A stretch of 64,000 nucleotides of DNA from Synanceia verrucosa (Eukaryota; Chordata; Actinopteri; Perciformes; Synanceiidae). The translations under genes were made by a program, and so were the position numbers. Shown in pieces: positions 9,701 to 20,924 of the stretch. Under the pieces are notes generated by a model. It ran no database searches. It saw only the letters and a list, made by a program, of their open reading frames with translations, and was not told where the DNA came from. Numbering within the stretch: position 1 is the stretch's first letter; each line of letters starts with the position of its first letter. The stretch is from the NCBI GenBank assembly GCA_029721515.1, contig CM056566.1:7024353-7088352 (forward strand), read 5' to 3'.

Positions 9701-12414
9701 GCTCAAAAAGATAACTGTCCGGAAATGCGTGAACATCTATGCGTGGTCTGATGACAATCTCCCGGCAGAACTCGCCTGCTGACTGACTGACTGACTGACT
9801 GAATGAATGAATGAATGAATGAGGAAGTCAAACAGCGTGTGTGGCTGAAAGAGGGCGGAGACAGAGAGAAACTCGAGGTTCATTGAGGAAAAACCTGGTC
9901 CCGACCAGGTTAGGTTCATAGAGTCTGTTACTACGGTAACTGACCGAGAGCTTAAGTTACCTCTCTCTGTGAAACAGGCTAGAGTTACCCCTCTGTCTCT
10001 GGTTTGAGTTACCTCCCTTTCTGGGAAAACTCAGTTTCCCTCATTTCAGGGTTAACAGACTCAGAGTTTTCACTAAACCTTTGTGAAACGGACCCATGGT
10101 ATTAAGTACAACAGTGTTTTCAATGTTTCAGCGTGAATGCATGCATTGTTTGTTCTGTGGAGTCTTGTCAAAACAACTATCTTTTAAATTATTGAAATCC
10201 ACAGGATATAGTTTGATAATATAATGATATAGTCATCATTTTCAAAGTACTTCATGTCGAATACAGGCGAGATAAAGCCTTTCATGTTCAGATAAAGACG
10301 TGGTGAGCTTATGACATGCATTCTTTCTGTATATTTATGTAAAGGACAGACCCAACGTACAATATCTTCTTTTGTTCTCCATTTAATTTATACAGACTCT
10401 CCTCTGTTTCTTCTACCCTAATTTAGATTTCACAGTGAAGCTTTATTCTGTGGATTAAGAGACCTGGCTCTCATCTACCCTAATAGAAATAATGATGATG
10501 TGGCTTTAAATCTCATTCCACTAAAAGGTCTTAAAGCTGCAGTGTCTCTGAGCTACCCAATCTAATTGCTGAAATTTGCCTATCTGAATTATCACTACAG
10601 TAGTTGCAATTCACTTGTGGCAAAGTTATGCAAAACAGAGGTATGCACAAATCTCTGATTAGCAGTCAGTCAGACTAAAAATAGCACAACTTTATAATCA
10701 CTAAAAAAGTGGAAAACACTTGGTTGATGTTACAAAGGTAATCTCTCATTACTGTGAGCCTTTGCAAGAGAGTGATTGCAACGCAATTATCACTAGTTGT
10801 CTTTTTGTGTAAACGAGCTGAGCTCAACCTTTCTCACACCAATCAATTTTTCTGTCTCGGACTGAATATATTCCAATCAAGCATAATTACATAACCAAGT
10901 AATGCAATGGTTCAGTATGGAATAATTGGAAAAATGAATGACCATCCCTTGTCATAACCATCAAAAAGGCTAGTGCTGTGCTCTACAACCATGACAACCT
11001 GCAGTACCTTGATGTTGCAGGCCACTGCCTTCCCATCATCTCCTTTCAACATGAGCTTCATGCTGCGCAGAGTGTCCATTGCCTTGGTGAAGCCGCAATA
11101 CTCCTGATACTGGACGTATGCCTCAAAGTTCAGATGACCTCCAAAACTGAATGTGTTGAAGTTCTTGTCTAGCATCTCCTCCCTGTATGGGTCCAGCATG
11201 GGGATGTCAACTTGTCGCACCTAAGATCAAAAGGCGACATACTGACAAACGCAAATGTTTTTCACTTCATAATTTTGATTATGTGACAACATGATTACAC
11301 GCTTATTTACTTACTATTTGGTGATGCAGCAATTAAGTATTATCAATCACATATATTAGACAAATATTGTTGTTTGTGCATATATAAATGTGCTGTGATA
11401 CCAGCATTGTCTATAGTAAATTAACAAGCCACACAATTAATAATAGGTCCTCAGTAAAGTCATATTTTATACATTATATATTACAGTAGTTGCATTTCAT
11501 GTTCCATGTCCAGGTTAATTTGCTATTAAATATAAAACAGAAACATGTCCCACCTTGCCAAATATCTGGAAGACTGCAATGAGGACTTCTTCAGAGGGCC
11601 GGTCTGGATACGGGCTGTTCTTCTGGCTGAACCAGCGACAGGGAAGCCCCTCCAGGTGGATGGTGTCAGGCCTCTCTCCTGGCAGAGTCTCATTCATGTC
11701 CTTCGCGTCACGGAAGAAGGAGTCCCAGTCATGGCGTGTAGGGAAGTCTACTTTGTTCTCTACTGCACGAACCTGAGGAAAGAAAGGGAGAGAAGGTGGT
11801 ACGTTCAGTATATTAGGTACACTTAATTACAACTAATGTAGTCTAATACAAAAGCACAACATGATAAATAAAGTTTTACTTTTTTTCTGTTTAAACTGTT
11901 TTACAGAAGCACTGATTCAACTTGTAGTAGTTTGTGGTACAGAACAACGCAACTGTACCCCACCCAACTGTAACAACACAGCTCCACAAAAACAAAGAAG
12001 CATCAGATACAGCTGCTGCAATACACCCAGCAGAGGTTCACCATGGGATTTGTGGCCAGATAATGTTGGCCTCACCTTCAGTACATCAGTGAATCCACTG
12101 AGTTTGATGCTCTTCGCATCCAAACGGCTCAACAGGCTCTTGACCACCGTCTTGTTTGGCACCTCTCCCTCAAAACGGATGAAGTCCATGGTGCTCTTGG
12201 AGATCCGCAGGGCTGAAAACTGCTCTGGAGCTACCATGGCCTTCACTCTCTCCATTACCTCCCAGTTGGAGATGCTCTTGCCTGGCATCTTGAGCTGGGG
12301 CAGAGCCACACTGACGGTCACTTTGGCAATGGGCTTGAGGTACAGGTTGTACTCAGAGGAGAGGCACACTGCCTCTGTTGTATCATGGACAATGGTGGTC
12401 ATTGTAGCAGCCAT
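6706..12414 (-). CDS. akap17a: A-kinase anchor protein 17A (RRM-like, coiled-coil, RS-rich splicing factor)
   Basis: Complete six-exon coding sequence on the minus strand: 12076-12414, 11554-11772, 11008-11220, 8720-8868, 7724-7964 and 6706-7572. All boundaries are AG/GT. The sum is 2028 nt, giving 675 residues. The N-terminus (MAATMTTIVHDTTEAV, then YLKPI, LPQLKMPGKSISNWEVME, and RISKSTMDFIRFEGEVPNK) matches vertebrate AKAP17A. An atypical RRM follows around residues 165-255 (NFNTFSFGGHLNFEAYVQYQ). A long Lys/Glu/Arg coiled coil spans about 265-460 (LAQRNLESIRLIAELL), and an Arg/Ser dipeptide-rich tail fills about the last 110 residues. The known protein sits in nuclear speckles, affects alternative splicing and binds PKA regulatory subunits. 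asmt lies immediately downstream on the same strand, as in the human pseudoautosomal region. The coiled-coil and RS codon bias creates long spurious frames on the other strand. Confidence 0.95.
8102..8577. mobile_element. hAT-like MITE (476 bp) in akap17a intron 4
   Basis: The left end begins TAGAGCTGTGTATCGATTTT. The right end, read on the minus strand, begins TAGGGCTGGGTTT and contains ATCGATTTTAATTG. The flanks are near-identical 8-mers: GCCGAAAC at 8094-8101 and GCCCAAAC at 8578-8585. An 8 bp duplication with TAGGGCTG-type ends is the hAT hallmark. There is no coding capacity. Confidence 0.8.
9124..9291 (+). pseudogene. Myb/SANT-like accessory ORF of the Harbinger element (fragment)
   Basis: The frame opens with ATG (MATGKRTAAFLTPLKLEIL) and runs through KREMAWE-type residues (AAAKEREMAWENIAAGVNA). 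It then meets GTAAG at 9292, a donor-like motif, and goes out of frame. This resembles the first half of the trihelix/Myb-like protein that Harbinger transposons encode to help the transposase bind DNA. The second half is absent. Confidence 0.6.
9381..9782 (-). pseudogene. HARBI1-like transposase, N-terminal fragment
   Basis: An open minus-strand frame includes YRFTSQSIIYIHNLIRPYI, then QIVCVALRFFANGSFLYNVGDAEHISKATVCRAVRKVCLAL in outline and a final FPGHKPVRAIQEEF. The pattern (ALRFFANGSF, then GDAEHISKATVCR) matches the N-terminal helical DNA-binding part of the HARBI1 family. The frame stops right after EEFRRIA. The region carrying the DDE catalytic triad is missing, so the product would be inactive. 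Confidence 0.75.
9778..9822. repeat. Compound tetranucleotide repeat (GACT)n(GAAT)n
   Basis: Five GACT-type units run directly into five GAAT units inside the Harbinger relic. A simple microsatellite that probably arose after insertion. Confidence 0.9.
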
Positions 12415-12422
12415 GTGGGAAG

Positions 12423-13150
12423 CTGCAGGAAGGATGGAGAGGCAATGAAGGCTGTTGGCACATGTTAGCTATCAGTTAGCTATTGAGAGCATTAATTTTC
12501 CAGTAGAATACCATGTGTTATGCTATCTATAAATGCTAGGTCATTTCAACCTAAAGAAATACATTTTAAATTTGTTTATGTTTACCGTGAGTAAACAACG
12601 GTTGTATATAGAGAGAATTCTTGATTGCCTGTAAATGCTGTTAGCTAACTGTAACATTATTAGTTTCACAACAGCATTTGGTACCGTTCTGATAGATCTC
12701 AATGGGAGACAAACTCGATGGCTAGACCATGAAAACAAATGAAAGCTGACTATTATGCTAAAAGATCAAAGACCATGTTGGACAAAACGTTAGCTATTGG
12801 CTCCATGCAACGGTATTGGTTAAGATAATAAATTAGCTAACATCCGTGTTGTTTCTCGTTAAAGTTAGCTGCATGCTAGTTAGCATAAAGTCTTTTGCCT
12901 GTATCACTCCACAGGTCCGATGGCTTTTACATGCAAACGTCAGTTATCACAATAGATTTCACCGCCACGTACCTAACATCAGTTAGCCACCTGTAAAAAA
13001 AAACAAAAAAAAACACAGTATTGTTACTGATTCATGGAGAGCCAAATAGCAGGGAAAATAAGTAAACACAATCCAACTGACTCCGAACCCCAACTGCGTG
13101 CTACTTCCGCATTCAGTGAACTTTGACCGCAGAGAAAAACAACAAGAAGC
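12423..13150 (-). promoter_or_regulatory. akap17a: akap17a 5' UTR exon(s) and promoter region
   Basis: The coding exon appears to begin at 12422, after the acceptor TTCCTGCAG, ten bases short of the ATG (12414). Upstream on the minus strand, GATGTTAG|GTACGTGG near 12974 is a good donor for a non-coding first exon reaching to about 13100. This is an inference from splice motifs; there is no transcript evidence, and the transcription start is not placed. Confidence 0.4.
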
Positions 13151-14439
13151 TGCGCATGATGGCGTTATTTTTAGAACAGCGACACCATGGGGAAAACACG
13201 GGAAAATAAGAATATATGAGCTAAGAACCAAACGTACGGACTAAATTAGTACATTTTAATTGAATTGAAATAAACCTGTATATGCAAATATTATGTTGTG
13301 AAATTAATTTACATTAGTTCGTAAAAATCTGTTTTTCCTTTGATATTTTTGATGATTAGGGTAAATTTCTCTCTTTTAATGTATAATAAAACAATAAAAC
13401 ATCTAAATCTAAAAAGATAAATATTTTTACACAGTATGCACTGTCAGGAGATAACAGCACATCCGGCTGAGGATGCACATTTGTCACTAAGTTGATGACT
13501 GTTTGGCTCTGTTGGTCACAAGTTGGGCTTTGTATGGATGTCATCATCGCTGTGGAAACTGTCTGTGGAGAGAGTGAGATGTGGGGAAAGATTTGACATG
13601 GATTAGTTCAACATCAGAGGCCCCAGGCAAAAAAGTTGGCACAGTTTCCCTGAAAAGATGGCAGAGGAATTTACATAATAGGCATTACTCCCTTCACTTT
13701 GTATGTAGGTCAGTAGCTGCAGTCAGTCAGGCTCTCTGCTCTGTCCCGATCAGTAGCCATCTAACAGCTATGCTTGCCTAAGGCAACTGGACTCTAATAT
13801 TTACGGGCCCAGGAAAAAGCTTATCCCTTCAGTGACCTCTATAAATCCTCTTTGATTCGTCGATGAAGACAATAACTGAGATCAGAGATATCAAAAGAGC
13901 AAACTCTGATCCAAGAGCATTTACATTTACAGAAGCAGCATATTTGATTGGATGCATATATTCATGATTTTATGGATAAGCCTAATTTGTTGTGGTAAAC
14001 ATGAAGCAGAGGACAGACGACACACAGGAGAGATAATGACATCGGTGTCAGAAGACACTGATGGTTTTCTGTCCCATCCCAGGCATTGACTGCAAAGACC
14101 GTGTCCTTAAGCTGAGAGACAAAATTTTGTTATGCGTGCATAATAACAATAAAGAATCTTGAATCTTGAATCACCCTATCACATGGAATGATTTATGGAT
14201 ATATTTACTATATTATTATATATATATTATAACATGCTCAACTACATATCAAACAGAAACAAATAAAAGCAACTTGGCATCTGTCGCTTCTCATATGTAT
14301 AAGAAATCAAATATACAGTTTATATACTGTATATGCAGTTTCAATGGTTGTGAAATCATTTAATAATTAAAAATAACCCAAACTAGATCACTAAAAAAAT
14401 GTCATTACTAATATGGGGATGTTTGGTCTTTGTCACAAT

Positions 14440-14472
<33 letters not shown>

Positions 14473-16548
14473 GAGAGAGAGAACAGGTGCAGAATGAGGA
14501 CTGGCTGTGAATACATTGGGTGCAGTGTTACTCGGGCAGCCCGTGGACAGGAAGCTGTGGTTATACTGTAAATGGTGGCACAGGGGTCATCAGATTATTG
14601 TCAGTTATTCAGCATCACCAGACAAGGACAATCACTTGGCGTCAGCAGGGCTGGCAAACAAAATAGCCTGTTTCATTTAGAGGCTTTGGTCCATTCTAGT
14701 TGGATTTGACTCTACTATTCGCGATTGTATACATGTCTCATCCTTGCTACTGATTTATGTTCCCACATATTCTGTATTGGAACAACGGTAGCCTACTGTG
14801 ACAGAGCACTGACTTCAGTTTTATGCAAACCACTATTGCTTTATTTAACATTCAATGATGAGACACAGAGTGGCAACACAATATTAACACCACTAAATAA
14901 CTTCACAGCATTTCAGACAGAAACAATGACTTGACAAACAGTGCATAGAATTTACATTTCCTCTTTTCATGCATCTGAAACGTGACATAAAAGTAGTTTT
15001 GTACAATTCATTTCTACATCAAAAGAGTCCATACCACATAATTACATGAAGCCCCATGATGTCAATACAAACGCTACAAATATGTTGTTGATCCAGTAAT
15101 CAGGCAAGGTTCACATTTTTGGGAAAAACAGTCAAAAAGTCAATGTGCTCCTCAGTTAAACACCCAGCATGTTGTGATCTAGATTCTTTACTATCCACTG
15201 ATGATGCAGATGATTAATAGTGAAACAATGATTGTGTACATGCAAGGTTGGAGCAATACAAGAGGCCAGTAGAGCCAATTTATTAAATATAAAAGCTGGT
15301 CCAGAGTGATACAATAGATGTGAAACACTGACTGCACATTTACTGTGGAACTGATCAGGAGTTTGCTGATGGTAAAGGCATCGACCTGAATGACTTCTTA
15401 TCAGATTAGATTTTGAGCTACATGAAATACTGAATCTGTGTGATCATTTTTTAGAACTACTCCTTCTGATGAAAATGTTAATATATAACACATATTAACA
15501 AGTGGAAGTCTGCTCAAATGGATTGCAATCTAATATTGATTAAATTATATCATACATGATATTGAGGTACATTATAGCCAGTGAAAAAACACATTACTTC
15601 TCCCAGTGAAACAGTGCTACTATGTACTACTCAGTGCCTTTATAGTACTCAGGTTGCCCTCTTTTAGAGTCAACTATTGATCAGCTGAAGAAAAGCACAG
15701 GGAAAAATATAGTCTCATTTGTTATGATTGATCTCTTGTCTATATCTAAAGGTGTAATAATTTGATATTGTCTGTATGACATGGGGCCAGTTACAGCTGG
15801 AATGGTTTTAGTTTGAGCAGTTTCCTCCTGTAATACAAACTATGTTCAAAGTGACGAGTGCAAACATGACAACTGTACATGGTCGTTTTTACATACAAGA
15901 TGTCTGCGGTACAAGTTTGATTATTAAAATCTGCTACTTCAAAAAAAAAAAATTCACATTACAGAAATATATTTAAAAAAGAGCACCACCCAATGAAAGG
16001 ATGTTGAAATATAGAAAATTAGTTATATGAATATATTATTTCACTCTGCAAACAAGATAACTGTGTAAAATTAAGCCAAAATGCTATATTTAAATCCTCC
16101 GCCACTGTGAGTCAAATCTAAAGTGAACACCTGATACAATCTCGTGCCTGTTGCTTTTGATTTGTGCGAACACTGCTTTAGTGTAAAATATAATATAAAA
16201 AATAAACCTGGTGTATTATTTGCTACCGGCTCTAAAACAGAGCTACAAAGGAAAACCCACTAAAACAAAAAAAGTTAAAAAGCAATTCGCTAAGAAGTAG
16301 CGCAGTTTGAACTAAATGAATTGTCGTGGTAAATAAAACCGCAATAAGGAACAAAATAAGTTTGATTTTTAGAGAAATGCACATTAGTGTTTCTATGATA
16401 ATTAAATTTTAAAATCACCTTGAGATTACGTCTATCAGAGTGTTGATGGTTAATTTTGGTCAAAGAAACGACGGAGCTGTCAGCTTATAAAGGTGAGTAA
16501 ACTGTACCTTGTAAATCAACACATCACTTTAGATAGTGGTTTCTATCT
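13151..16548. other. akap17a / sowahc intergenic region
   Basis: About 3.4 kb between the akap17a 5' end and the sowahc stop codon. The right part should include the sowahc 3' UTR; TTTATT at 15279 is a minus-strand AATAAA candidate. A (CA)n(GA)n microsatellite lies at about 14446-14481. CAATAAAGAATCTTGAATC repeats at 14147-14172 look like the 3' tail of an L2-type retroposon. No coding gene is supported. Confidence 0.5.
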
Positions 16549-19500
16549 TCATCCAAACAGGTTGGATAGTGGTCGGGTTCGGAGAGGGCTGCAGGGGAGC
16601 TCCTCTCCTTTTCCCACCTCCCCTGTGTCCCTGAAGGATGCGCTGTGGATGATCTGGGCTCGGTGGCGTCCCCGGTGAAGCCGGGCGTTCAGCCGGCTCA
16701 GAGACGACTTCCTCTGCATGCCCCCCTTGGTCCACCCACTCATGACGCCCTCCTCTGCTGCCTCGGCGGGTGGGTTTAGGAGGCGCAGTGGATTCAGATT
16801 GCCCTGGAGGACTCTGGGAAATCGCCAGCCACGCCCTCTCGTACTAATGCTGTTGGCGTTTTCGATGTCTGACTCAGCTCCAGGTGAGGTGACCACGCCC
16901 TCCTCCTGCAAGTCAGCGGCCAGCGGCGGGGACAAGTACTGGATGGCTCGCCGTCCGCTGTAGTCTCGAGCTTCAGGGTCTGCCTCCCAGTCTGACAGCA
17001 GCACTCGAACCACCTGTCGTTCACACAGCAGAGGCAATATTCAGTGAAATGTTGTTATTTACTGGTGCCTCATTGGTTAAGATCTCTCTGATAGCAACAC
17101 TGTAAACATCATATGAAACAGTGTCTCATCAATAATCCAATTTGTATATGTTTGTTTTTCTTATAGAGTATGGACTGTAGCCACCTTCATTGTGTGAAAT
17201 TTTAGCATTATTTATGGGTTGACGTGTGTGTGCTGTATTATTTTGTTCTCTTAGGGTGACTTTTTATTATCTGGCCAGCGACAACAGATACAGATTAGCT
17301 GTGGGCCAATTCTGACTCATGCATTTTTTTTCTCTGTGTTTTTTTTTAATTTATTTACTTTTCTGGAAATTGTATGTCAGGACAAGGTTTTCTCTTTGCC
17401 CATATCTATTGCTTTTCTATGATTTTTTTCTGTGGAGATCCCTTTAAAGTCCAACAAGCATGCAGCAGAGATAAAGTGCAACCCGACATCCTACATCAGA
17501 GGTCATTTCTTAGAAATTAGAAATTTCTAAACATACTTTCAGTAGACTGTGTTTTGGATTATATTAATATCAAGTGAAATTACTATATGCAAGAAAGGTT
17601 TCTCAAAAAGTTATGATAGATAAATGATAGCAGAAATGATCATTTTAACTCAAACAGCTGCTACAAATAGGGCAGACAGAGCAGATCCAATCATCTGCTG
17701 CTTCACTGAGCAGCAGTGACACGTGACACCCTGCTACCATCTACTCAACCCACCTGTGTGTGTCCATGCATAGCTGCCAGGTGTAGTGGTGTGTATCCAG
17801 CACTGGACCTCACATTTACATTCACAGGTATGGTGTTCTCCTTAGCAAAGGCGAGCAACTGGGAGAGAAGCTCAGCTTTTCCCTGCTTAGCCGCCCAGTG
17901 GAGGCAGGTAAAGCCAGTCACAAAGTCCCTCTTAACCACAAGGCTAGGGTCCACAGCGAGCAGAGGCTGCAGGCTGTCCCACAGGCCTTCAGAGGCGCAC
18001 AGCATCCACTCATGTTCCAGCGGGTCCAGAGTCACTGAGGCACAATCCTCATCAGTGGCTGAGGAGAAGAGCGATGTTGAATCTCCATCGCTCCTCACTG
18101 AATCCCGAAGGCGTGAACCACGGTTGATCAGAGACCTCCGAACCTGCAAAGGGAAGAAAGAAGTGCATCATTTTTAAACTTATGTTGTGTCATCTTTAAT
18201 TACAGTATTTGTTTAGCTTTGAGCCACTGTAGACTTTTAAACTCTCCATAATGCTTAAAATGTCCTACATTAAAGACCCACATTACTTGATTAATATATC
18301 TGGAAGGCCAGCTCAACAATCGATGGCCAGTAGACTGGGCGCCTTCGCTAGTAAACAAATCAGTTTTGAAATAGTCAATTTTAAAGCCAACTGCCTTATG
18401 ACGATCACCAAACGGAGGTCACAAGCTGCTCCAGAGTTAAAGCAGGCTAGATTACGTCACTGTGTATCATAAGACATGTTGCGTAAGAAAGTAAACTGCT
18501 GCTGTGGAGTCACACTTCATTAATATTCCATTTGAGGTCACACTTCAAATGGCGTTTCCCATCAGCTGTCAAAGGCATGCTGGAAGTTACACAGCTGCAA
18601 AGGCAGAGGAAATACCTGAAGTGACACTACTGCTTTAAGTTTGGCCAAATACATAACATGCTCCAAAGTTTGGTATAAGTGAATCCAGTGAGGCAGCATT
18701 TTCTATTGTATATGAGTCAGTGTTTTCACAGGCTCCACATGGGAGCTTTGTATGCCAGAGAAACATATCGTACCTGAGGAGAACTACTCATCATCAGCTC
18801 TATGAAGTTCCTGCGACTTCCCTTGGGTGTGTTGATGTCTCCAGCAGGGTCCAGCCCTTCCAAGGCGCTGTCTTCAGATAGGCAGCTGGTCAGTAAGGCC
18901 CGCTGGGACCCTTTAGACACCCTGCGTGCCCCTCTCAACTGCAGGCCATGGGACCCTGCAGGGTGAGCCTGGTCCAAATCTGTGATCCCAATCACTGGGG
19001 CCGACTCCCTCCTTCTCCTCAGCTTCACCTCCCCTCCTCCACCTGAGGCAGGAGTTGCTGTGTTGTTGCTTTTATTATTCTGGAAGGGGGTAGCAGGTCG
19101 TCCATTGCCATTGGACTGTTTGTCATTGTCCAGGCTGGCAGCCATCGAGCTGGATACTCCTGTTGAACACATTGGACCATTTTTTGTCATCCAACTCTGC
19201 TCTGACACTATGACACAATGTCAGTCTGAACTGACTCCAAATGAACCTTCCCCACAATCCCTGCAGGTATGACCATGACTATTCTTGTTATGTTTTTGTG
19301 TCATCATTATCCTGAGTTATTGCAGACATGTTTTTTTTTGGGGGGGGGGCAAAAAGAGAGGCTCATTGGATTTTGATAACTTCAGTGTGTATAGTAGGTA
19401 CTGGCTTTCAAAACAACGGGGAGACAATAACACTTGATAAAGATGTGACTACTCAGAGGGCCAATGCAAGACAATACCATCTGTGCACATAAATAAATAT

Positions 19501-19979
19501 ATAACGTTTGACATGACATTACTGTTTTACGCAAACATACAGGTTACATAAAGTAGCACTGGATTTTGAATATGCATGTAGAATATTTAAACAAATGCAT
19601 CACATAGGTTAGAATAACATCCCTCACCTGTTTGGTCCTCACTGACAGGGTTGCCGTTCACACAGCTGTTGTCCAGTGTCTCCTGGATGTTGCCATTGCA
19701 TTCCCCGTGATCGTGGTCGCCCGTGTCTGCACGCATCACCGACTCCGCACTGGCTTCAGCGTTCAAACAAACAAAATCCACGCCGTTTTCCACCCTCACA
19801 AAATCCACGTTGTCCACGATGCGTTTCAGCACGTCGCGATCCACCCCTTCCTTCGACTGGTCATTTTCTCCCGAAGCAGATAGGAAATGATCGATCAGCT
19901 CCATCTGTTGGATCCGCCCTCCTCTCTCCATCAGGAACTCCTGCACGGCTTGCTCCGTGCACTGGGACGCCATCATCAT
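16549..19979 (-). CDS. sowahc: Sosondowah ankyrin repeat domain protein C
   Basis: Complete four-exon coding sequence on the minus strand: 19628-19979, 18774-19207, 17754-18143 and 16549-17013. The sum is 1641 nt, giving 546 residues. The start is the first of three consecutive ATGs (MMMASQCTEQ). The N-terminal about 80 residues form the SOWAH winged-helix-like domain (VQEFLMERGGRIQQMELIDHF, then VKRIVDNVDFV-type positions). A Ser/Asn/Gly-rich linker follows. The ankyrin block (about 305-415) shows DPLEHEWML, GFTCLHWAAKQGKAELL, GYTPLHLAAMHGH and ARDYSGRRAIQYL. The C-terminal tail has RAQIIHSASFRDTGE, typical of SOWAHC. Function in vertebrates is poorly known; a scaffold role is only inferred from the ankyrins. 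It is head-to-head with septin10 as in mammals, which supports C over A, B or D. The exon 1-2 junction is the least certain. Confidence 0.9.
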
Positions 19980-20924
19980 CCTGAAACGACCCAAACAAAG
20001 CGCAGTAGCAGTAAGTTACACAAGGACGTTTCAAAATTACTCCATGTTCGCGATACTGTCATTCATTCGGTGACGACGGATGACAGCATCTCCTCCTCCT
20101 CCTCCTCTCCTCCTTGGGGAGTGTCGGGCTCTGGCAGATAGGGGTCGCAAGTAGCTCAAGTTAGTCAGCCATGCAAACGGCTCATCGCTGCAAAAGTCAT
20201 GCTGCATTCTAGTGCTCCTCGTAAAGTCGGATTTTCGACGTTAGTAAACTCAACCATGATTAAAAAGCAGTCCTTTTTTGATAATGCGCTTTTATTGGGT
20301 TTTAAATGTGGACTAAGAGGTGATGATGTGAAAAAAATAGGTTATATAACAATATTTGATGACTAACTTTTGACAGTTCATTTAACTAGGCCACAACGGT
20401 CAATACACACGGACAAACCAGGATAATTAAAATTTAGGCTGTACATATAGGCTGTATAACATTGTCTATACGTCAGAAAAGCATCAACATCAACAGCAGA
20501 GAGTAGCTGTTTGATGGAGTTCGGCAGTTATCGGTTGTACAATTCTTATGACAGTCCTCAACATGCCATTGAAGCGGCTAAGATAATTAAGTTGAGCTGT
20601 ACCATTATACAAAGGAGGGGCAGTGAATGTACTGCAGTATATTAAAATTATTTGGCTACAATTTGTTATTTTTGTCGTGTATTTTCTTTAACAACATTTT
20701 ATATGTGGGTTTCCATCATAGTTTTCGTAAATTTGTCTGACATGGGTTTTAAAGCAAATTCACAAACAATAGATGTACCCTATCTTGTTTTGCATGGTCT
20801 GGTCTGCCCAGTTGTCGACGGTGGCTGTGAGGCGGTCCTGACCAGACTCCTAAAAAGTGGTCTTTAGTTACTTTACTTGCTGTGCTTCGAAATATAATTG
20901 TATTTTTAACTTCTGGTGAAAATT
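19980..20924. promoter_or_regulatory. Shared head-to-head promoter region of sowahc and septin10
   Basis: The two start codons, facing outward, are 945 bases apart, so both promoters must lie here unless upstream non-coding exons reach further. A CTC-rich tract (about 20092-20113) lies on the sowahc side. GTTTGGGTCGTTTCAG just before the sowahc ATG could be an acceptor, implying a non-coding first exon. No TATA box stands out for either gene. Frames inside are not supported as genes. Confidence 0.55.

Larger units (their letters stand above)
8913..10095. mobile_element. PIF/Harbinger-type DNA transposon relic
   Basis: The two ends share a perfect 17 bp inverted repeat, GGGTCCGTTTCACAAAG, at 8913 and, reversed, ending at 10095. 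A 3 bp ATG duplication flanks the element (8910-8912 and 10096-10098). It carries an opposed pair of ORF remnants: a Myb/SANT-like one on plus and a HARBI1-like transposase N-terminus on minus. This two-gene layout is characteristic of Harbinger elements. It lies in akap17a intron 3 and is internally deleted, so it is non-autonomous. Confidence 0.85.

Noticed and set aside
11545..12448. Plus-strand frames of 93 and 195 residues
   Set aside because: Antisense to the well-supported akap17a exons; no domain content.
20652..20867. 71-residue frame upstream of septin10
   Set aside because: No homology; lies in the divergent promoter interval.
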